This document shows, piece after piece, positions 6,667 through 11,234 of a stretch of DNA of 11,234 nucleotides (positions are counted from its first letter, which is position 1; the number at the start of each line of letters is the position of its first letter). The notes below the pieces were generated by a model. That model was given only the letters and a program-made list of their open reading frames with translations, did not search any database and was not told the DNA's origin. A program made the position numbers and the translations under genes. This DNA is from Paracoccaceae bacterium (lineage in GTDB: Bacteria > Pseudomonadota > Alphaproteobacteria > Rhodobacterales > Rhodobacteraceae): positions 1 to 11,234 of the forward strand of contig JALVEX010000201.1 in assembly GCA_027030435.1 (NCBI GenBank), given 5' to 3'.

Positions 6667-6690
6667 GGGCGCAGGCCGTGGCCTGCCCCC
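6667..6690 (+). promoter_or_regulatory. Intercistronic hairpin between binding-protein and ATPase genes
   Basis: GCAGGC (6671-6676) pairs with GCCTGC (6681-6686) over a CGTG loop. The stem extends past one C-C mismatch by three G-C pairs (6667-6669 with 6688-6690). No T-run follows, so full termination is unlikely. Such stems after a binding-protein gene commonly stabilise the upstream mRNA or thin out downstream transcription, matching the need for excess binding protein. Confidence 0.45.
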
Positions 6691-6749
6691 GGCCGCCTGA
6701 AGCGAAAATCACCCGCGCCGATCCGGCGCAGCAGGTTTCCGAGGCCCTG

Positions 6750-7772
6750 ATGGACGACCCCGTGATGCTCGATTGCCGTGGCGTGTGGAAGCTCTACGGC
6801 CCGGCGCCCGCGCAGTTTCTGAAGGCCCATGGTGGCGCCCCGGATGCCGGGGCGCTGGCCCGTGCCGGCATGATCGGCGCGGTGCGCGATGTGAATGCGC
6901 GGATCCGTGCGGGCGAATGTTTCGTCATCATGGGGCTTTCGGGCTCGGGCAAATCGACTCTGCTGCGCTGCATGGCGCGGCTGATCGAGCCGACGGCCGG
7001 CGAGATCCTGTTCGAGGGGCGCGATCTTCTGGCGATGCCGGAACGGGAGCTGATCGCGCTGCGCCGGCGCAAGATGGGGATGGTGTTTCAGCATTTCGCG
7101 CTCCTGCCGCATCTGACGGTGCTGCAGAACGTCGCCTTTCCGCTGGACGTGCAGGGGATCGAGCGCAGTAAGCGCGAGGCGCGGGCGCGCGAGATGATCG
7201 CGCTTGTCGGCCTCGAGGGGCGCGAGGATTGTTTCCCGCGCGAGCTTTCCGGCGGCCAGCAGCAGCGGGTGGGCATCGCCCGCTCGCTCGCCGTCGAGCC
7301 GGAGCTTTGGTTCCTAGACGAGCCGTTTTCGGCGCTCGATCCGCTGATCCGGCGCGAGATGCAGGATGAATTCCTGCGCCTGCAATCCATGCTGAAGAAG
7401 ACCATCGTCTTCATCACCCATGATTTCGACGAGGCGATCCGCCTGGCAGACCGCATCGCGGTGATGAAGGACGGCGCCATCGTGCAGACGGCGACGCCCG
7501 AAGAGCTGGTGCTGAACCCGGCCACCGATTACGTGGCCGAATTCACCCGCCACATTCCCCGCGCCAAGGTGCTGCGCCTGCGCACGATCATGGAGCCCGA
7601 TACGGGCGGCGCGGTGGCGGGCGAACTGCCGGCCGATCTGACCGTGGCCGAAGCGGCGGCGCGGATCGAGGCCGCCGCGCTGCCCTTCCGCCTGATCGAG
7701 GCCGGCCGGCCGGTGGGCATCGTCGGGCGGCAGGCGGTGATTGACGTTCTCGTGGGGCGCGGGAAGCCATGA
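6750..7772 (+). CDS. Betaine-type ABC transporter ATP-binding protein (ProV-like)
   Basis: 340 residues. The ABC ATPase core has Walker A GLSGSGKST at 62-70, Q-loop VFQHF around Q114, signature LSGGQQQR at 166-173, Walker B LWFLDEP at 186-192 and H-loop ITHDFDEA with H224. The extra N-terminal segment VWKLYGPAPAQFL (12-24), before the core, is characteristic of ProV/OpuAA-type subunits. About 60 C-terminal residues (LTVAEAAARIEAAALPFRLI and on to QAVIDVLVG) look like one shortened CBS-type regulatory unit, where the family typically carries CBS domains. It energises import from the cytoplasmic face. The ATG at 6750 has only GAGG (6741-6744) ahead of it. The open frame extends upstream to 6534 but into the binding-protein gene, so a slightly different start is possible. 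Its stop overlaps the permease start by four bases (ATGA). Confidence 0.93.
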   Translation: MDDPVMLDCRGVWKLYGPAPAQFLKAHGGAPDAGALARAGMIGAVRDVNARIRAGECFVIMGLSGSGKSTLLRCMARLIEPTAGEILFEGRDLLAMPERELIALRRRKMGMVFQHFALLPHLTVLQNVAFPLDVQGIERSKREARAREMIALVGLEGREDCFPRELSGGQQQRVGIARSLAVEPELWFLDEPFSALDPLIRREMQDEFLRLQSMLKKTIVFITHDFDEAIRLADRIAVMKDGAIVQTATPEELVLNPATDYVAEFTRHIPRAKVLRLRTIMEPDTGGAVAGELPADLTVAEAAARIEAAALPFRLIEAGRPVGIVGRQAVIDVLVGRGKP

Positions 7773-9772
7773 GCGGGCGGCTGGGCAGATGGCTGCGCGG
7801 CCCGCGGCTTTTCTGGATCGCGCTTTTCGCGCTGACCTGGGCGCTCAGCACCTGGTCCTTCCCGCTCTACAAGGCGCTCGGCGCGCGCTGGATCATCCGC
7901 TACCCCAAGGCCTGGGAACTGCCGCTCGAGGGCTGGCTTTCGGCGGCAATGAAATGGCTTGTCGAGGAGGCGAGCTTCGGGCTCTTCACCTTCCGCGATC
8001 TGACCCGCGCCATCGCCGCCCTGATCGAGGCCCCCTACCGGCTGGTGCGCGCGGCCCTGATCGACGGCTTTTCCACCGGCTACGGCCAGCAGGCCGAACA
8101 ATGGGCGCCGCCGCTCAGCTGGCTGGCCGTCATCTTCATTGTGGTGGCCATCGCCCGTTATGCGCAGGGCTGGCGGCTGGCGGCGCTCGTGGGGGGCTGT
8201 TTCCTCTATCTCGCGGTGTTCGGCCAGTGGGAAAGCGCGATGGTTACCCTGGCCTCGGTGCTGATCGCGGTGCCGATCGGGGTTGCCGGCGGGCTGGCGC
8301 TGGGGATCGCCGCCTTCCGCGCGCCCTGGTTCGAACGCGCCCTGCGCCCGCTGCTCGATCTGATGCAGACGGTGCCGGTGTTTGCCTATCTGGTGCCGAT
8401 CCTGTTCCTGTTCGGCTTCGGCCCGGTCTCGGCGCTGGTGGCCACCGTGATCTACGCCATGCCGCCGATGGTGCGGGTGACGACGGTCGCCCTGCAATCC
8501 GTGCCCCACGAGGTGACGGACGCCGGCCGCATGATGGGCTGCACGCGGCGGCAGATGCTGTGGAAGGTGCTGGTGCCCTCGGCCATGCCGACGCTGATGG
8601 TCGGGGTCAATCAGGTGATCATGCTCAGCCTCAACATGGTGATCATCGCTTCCATGATCGGCGCCGGGGGCCTGGGCTTCGATGTGCTGGCGGCGCTGCG
8701 CCGGCTCGATATCGGCGGCGGGATCGAGGCGGGGCTTGCGATCGTGGTGATGGCGATCGCGCTCGATCGGCTGAGCCAGGCCTTCGCCACGCGCCAGGCC
8801 GGCGCGCCCCTGGTGGCGCAAGGCGTGCTGCGCCGCCATCCCTGGCTCGTGACCGTGATTCTCGTAGTGCTGGGCACCGGCCTCGTGGGGCTGTTCTTTC
8901 CGCCGGTGCAGAGCTACCCCGAAAGCGCCACTATCACCACCAGCGCCTTCTGGGCCGGCGCGATCGAATGGATCAACGTCAATTTCTTCGACACGCTCGA
9001 ACGCATCAAGACCTTCCTGCTCACCTGGCTGATGCTGCCGATCAAGCGTTTCTTCACGGGCATCCCCTGGGCCTGGGGCATCGCCGCCATGGGGCTTGCG
9101 GGCTGGAAGCTCGGCGGCTGGCGGCTGGGGCTGCCGGCGGCGCTGCTCACCGGCTTCATCGCCGCCAGCGGGCTCTGGGGCAAGGCGATGGTCACGGTCT
9201 ATCTCTGCGGCACATCGGTGCTGATCGCCAGCCTGATCGGCATTCCGCTGGGCATCTGGGCGGGGCAGAGCGAGCGGGCAAACGCGGTGATCGGCGCGAT
9301 CATCGACACGCTCCAGACCCTGCCGAGCTTCGTTTACCTGATCCCGGTGGTGATGCTGTTTCGGGTCGGCGATTTTTCGGCCATGATCGCGGTGGTGCTC
9401 TACGCGCTGGCCCCGGCGGTGCGCTACGCGGCGCACGGGCTGCGTTCGATCGATGCGCAGATGATCGAGGCGGGCAAGGTTGCGGGCTGCACCCGGCGCC
9501 AGCTTCTGTGGCGCATCAAGCTGCCGCTGGCCACGCCCGCGCTGCTCCTCGGCCTCAATCAGACGATCATGCTGGCGCTTTCCATGCTGGTGATCACCGC
9601 GCTGGTGGGCACCCGCGATCTGGGGCAGGAAGTCTATATCGCGCTGACCAAGGCCAATACCGGGCAGGGGATCATCGCCGGGCTTTCGGTGGCCTTCATC
9701 GCCATTGCCGCCGATCGGATCATTTCCGCGCTCGCGCGCCATGCGCGCCACAGGCTGGGGCTCGAGGCATGA
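7769..9772 (+). CDS. Double-length betaine-type ABC permease (two fused ProW-like domains)
   Basis: 667 residues, close to twice the usual ProW length. Each half has its own N-terminal hydrophobic region and a complete permease core. Half 1 runs from GQWESAMVTLASVLIAVPIG (152-171) to MAIALDRLSQAF (328-339). Half 2 runs from GLWGKAMVTVYLC (468-480) to FIAIAADRIISAL (643-655). Each carries the cytoplasmic EAA loop that contacts the ATPase: DAGRMMGCTRRQMLW at 251-265 and EAGKVAGCTRRQLLW at 567-581, 316 residues apart. Many hydrophobic segments suggest a dozen or so transmembrane helices. One chain could thus supply both transmembrane halves of the transporter, working with two copies of the ProV-like ATPase. 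The gene overlaps its neighbours by ATGA at both ends, implying translational coupling to the ATPase upstream and the kinase downstream. Confidence 0.92.
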   Translation: MSGRLGRWLRGPRLFWIALFALTWALSTWSFPLYKALGARWIIRYPKAWELPLEGWLSAAMKWLVEEASFGLFTFRDLTRAIAALIEAPYRLVRAALIDGFSTGYGQQAEQWAPPLSWLAVIFIVVAIARYAQGWRLAALVGGCFLYLAVFGQWESAMVTLASVLIAVPIGVAGGLALGIAAFRAPWFERALRPLLDLMQTVPVFAYLVPILFLFGFGPVSALVATVIYAMPPMVRVTTVALQSVPHEVTDAGRMMGCTRRQMLWKVLVPSAMPTLMVGVNQVIMLSLNMVIIASMIGAGGLGFDVLAALRRLDIGGGIEAGLAIVVMAIALDRLSQAFATRQAGAPLVAQGVLRRHPWLVTVILVVLGTGLVGLFFPPVQSYPESATITTSAFWAGAIEWINVNFFDTLERIKTFLLTWLMLPIKRFFTGIPWAWGIAAMGLAGWKLGGWRLGLPAALLTGFIAASGLWGKAMVTVYLCGTSVLIASLIGIPLGIWAGQSERANAVIGAIIDTLQTLPSFVYLIPVVMLFRVGDFSAMIAVVLYALAPAVRYAAHGLRSIDAQMIEAGKVAGCTRRQLLWRIKLPLATPALLLGLNQTIMLALSMLVITALVGTRDLGQEVYIALTKANTGQGIIAGLSVAFIAIAADRIISALARHARHRLGLEA

Positions 9773-10671
9773 GCGGGGATGCGGGAAGGCAGGCGATCGC
9801 CCGGGCGCTGGCGCTGCCCTGCTGGGAGGCGCCGGGGGAGGCGGAGCTTCTGGGCGGCGGGATCACCAATTTCAACGTGCTCATCGAGGATGGCGGGCGG
9901 CGGTATGTGGTGCGCATCGGCGAGGACATCCCCCATCACGGGGTGATGCGCTTCAACGAACTGGCGATCAGTCGCGCCGCCCATGCCGCCGGGCTCGCGC
10001 CGGCGGTGATCCATGCCGAGCCGGGGGCGATGGTGCTGGAGTTCGTCGAGGCCGCGCCGCTGAGCGAAAGCGATCTGCAGGAAAGGCAGACCCGCGAACA
10101 GGTGATCGAAATGATCGCCCGCTGCCACCGCGATGTGGCGCGCCATCTGCGCGGGCCGGTGCTGGCCTTCTGGGTGTTTCACGTGATCCGCGATTATGCG
10201 GCGCGGCTCGCGGAGATGGGCTCGCCCCACGCGCCGCTTCTGGCGGGCATGATGGCCGAGGCGGCGGCGATGGAGGCGGCGGTGGGGCCGGTGCATCTGG
10301 TGCTCGGACACAATGATCTCCTGCCCGCCAACATCCTGCGCGGAGAGGGGCGGCTCTGGCTGATCGACTGGGAATACGGCGGTTTCAACACCCCGCTTTT
10401 CGATCTCGCGGGGCTGGCATCGAACGCGGGCCTCGGCCCCGGGGCCGAAGGCGAGATGCTGCGCCAGTATTTCGGCCGCGCGCCGGATGGCGGGCTGATG
10501 CGGCGTTACCGGGCGATGAAATGCGCATCGCTCCTGCGCGAAACGCTCTGGTCGATGGTATCGGAAATGACGAGCGGGATCGATTTCGATTACGCCGCCT
10601 ATACGGCAGAAAACCTGGCGCGCTACCGCGCCGCACGCGATGAATTCCAATCCTTGAGAGGCCAATCATGA
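9769..10671 (+). CDS. Choline/ethanolamine kinase-like phosphotransferase (APH/LicA fold, module 2)
   Basis: 300 residues, same fold as the kinase at 3598-4527. Nucleotide loop LGGGITNFNVLIEDGG (28-43) is followed by YVVRIG (46-51). The catalytic loop HNDLLPANIL at 181-190 is the HND-type form typical of choline kinases, with D183 as catalytic base and N188 as metal ligand. The segment LIDWEYGGFNTPLFDLAGL (198-216) matches the choline kinase metal-binding signature. The start overlaps the permease stop, and its stop overlaps the next start, both as ATGA. It is therefore translated as part of the transporter operon, which argues that it acts on the imported compound or an early product of it. 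Divergence from the first kinase in the catalytic loop (HND against HCD) and elsewhere suggests different substrates or old duplicates. Substrate is unknown. Confidence 0.87.
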   Translation: MSGDAGRQAIARALALPCWEAPGEAELLGGGITNFNVLIEDGGRRYVVRIGEDIPHHGVMRFNELAISRAAHAAGLAPAVIHAEPGAMVLEFVEAAPLSESDLQERQTREQVIEMIARCHRDVARHLRGPVLAFWVFHVIRDYAARLAEMGSPHAPLLAGMMAEAAAMEAAVGPVHLVLGHNDLLPANILRGEGRLWLIDWEYGGFNTPLFDLAGLASNAGLGPGAEGEMLRQYFGRAPDGGLMRRYRAMKCASLLRETLWSMVSEMTSGIDFDYAAYTAENLARYRAARDEFQSLRGQS

Positions 10672-11234
10672 ACGATTTCCCCACACAGGCGCAGGCCGTG
10701 ATCATCGGCGGCGGCATCATCGGCTGTTCCACCGCCTACCACCTGGCGCGCCTGGGCTGGGATGTGGTGCTGCTGGAGCGCAGGAAGCTCACCTCGGGCA
10801 GCACCTTTCACGCCGCCGGGCTGGTGGGGCAATTGCGCTCGAACGCCAATATCACCCGGCTTCTGGGCTATTCCGTCGATCTCTATCGCGGGCTCGAGGC
10901 GGAAACGGGGCTGGCCACGGGCTGGAAGATGAACGGCGGCCTGCGCCTCGCCTGCACCGAAGAGCGCTGGGAGGAGGTGCGCCGCCAGGCCACCACGGCG
11001 CGCTCCTTCGGCCTCGAGATGGCGCTTCTGAGCCCGAAGGAGGCGCAGGATCTGTGGCCCCTGATGCAGGTGGATGACGTGATCGGCGCCGCCTTCCTGC
11101 CCACCGACGGCCAGGCCAACCCTTCCGACATCACCCAATCCCTCGCCCGCGGCGCGCGCATGAAGGGGGCGCTGATCCTCGAGGATGTGAAGGTGCTCTC
11201 GGTGGCGGTGGAAAAGGGCGTGATCCGGGGGGTG
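10668..11234 (+). CDS. Dimethylglycine/sarcosine dehydrogenase-like oxidoreductase, N-terminal part (module 2, runs off right edge)
   Basis: 189 codons open to the window end with no stop. The protein starts MNDFPTQAQAVIIGGGIIG, with the FAD dinucleotide motif GGGIIG at 14-19. STFHAAGLVGQLRSNANITR follows at 45-64, where H48 corresponds to the histidine that carries covalent FAD in characterised relatives; the preceding residue is F rather than W. WKMNGGLRLACTEERW (86-101) and AAFLPTDGQANPSD (141-154) parallel the same parts of the flavoprotein at 1164-3587, so the two are clear paralogues. The ATG overlaps the kinase stop (ATGA) and is preceded by GAGAGG. A folate-binding C-terminal half is expected but lies outside the window. 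Its place in the importer operon suggests it demethylates the imported compound or a product of it. Confidence 0.88.
   Translation, partial: MNDFPTQAQAVIIGGGIIGCSTAYHLARLGWDVVLLERRKLTSGSTFHAAGLVGQLRSNANITRLLGYSVDLYRGLEAETGLATGWKMNGGLRLACTEERWEEVRRQATTARSFGLEMALLSPKEAQDLWPLMQVDDVIGAAFLPTDGQANPSDITQSLARGARMKGALILEDVKVLSVAVEKGVIRGV

Noticed and set aside
7529..9751. 740-codon open frame on the minus strand opposite the permease gene
   Set aside because: Low-complexity charged translation typical of antisense frames in high-GC genes. The plus-strand permease is unmistakable.

Overview
The window is high-GC DNA with strongly GC-biased codon third positions, tight ATGA-coupled gene pairs and short AT-rich promoter islands. 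Gene content (DeoR-type regulators beside dimethylglycine/sarcosine dehydrogenase-like flavoproteins and a betaine-type ABC importer) suggests an alphaproteobacterium, probably of the Rhodobacteraceae/Rhodobacterales. That placement is an inference from composition and gene style. No marker gene is present.

Layout. At 1-68 the minus strand carries the first codons of a probable exported protein that runs off the left edge. An intergenic stretch follows (69-295). Module 1 consists of a minus-strand DeoR-family repressor (296-1045) and, divergent from it across a 118-bp regulatory gap, a dimethylglycine-dehydrogenase-like flavoprotein with a folate-binding domain (1164-3587) and a choline-kinase-like phosphotransferase (3598-4527). 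A GC-rich gap with an 11-bp perfect inverted repeat (4528-4731) separates it from module 2. Module 2 consists of a second minus-strand DeoR-family repressor (4732-5517). Divergent from it is an operon of five genes: periplasmic betaine-type binding protein (5699-6649), ProV-like ATPase (6750-7772), double-length ProW-like permease (7769-9772), second choline-kinase-like phosphotransferase (9769-10671), and a second dimethylglycine-dehydrogenase-like gene (10668 onward) cut by the right edge.

How it may work. The importer should bring in a compound with a quaternary or methylated amine. The two flavoproteins would oxidatively remove N-methyl groups and pass the one-carbon unit to tetrahydrofolate. 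The two kinases would phosphorylate a hydroxyl-bearing substrate or intermediate. DeoR-family sensor domains usually bind phosphorylated metabolites, so a kinase product is an attractive inducer. No choline dehydrogenase, betaine aldehyde dehydrogenase or betaine demethylase is present here, so the route is not the textbook choline to betaine to sarcosine pathway as far as this window shows.

The most striking non-coding signal is a shared dyad, CMACAT-N3-WTGTKG, with a conserved left flank CAGAAAA. It occurs once in each divergent regulator/target gap, and each copy starts exactly 46 bp upstream of the regulator's first base. This points to a duplicated regulator-operator unit and possible cross-regulation of the two modules.
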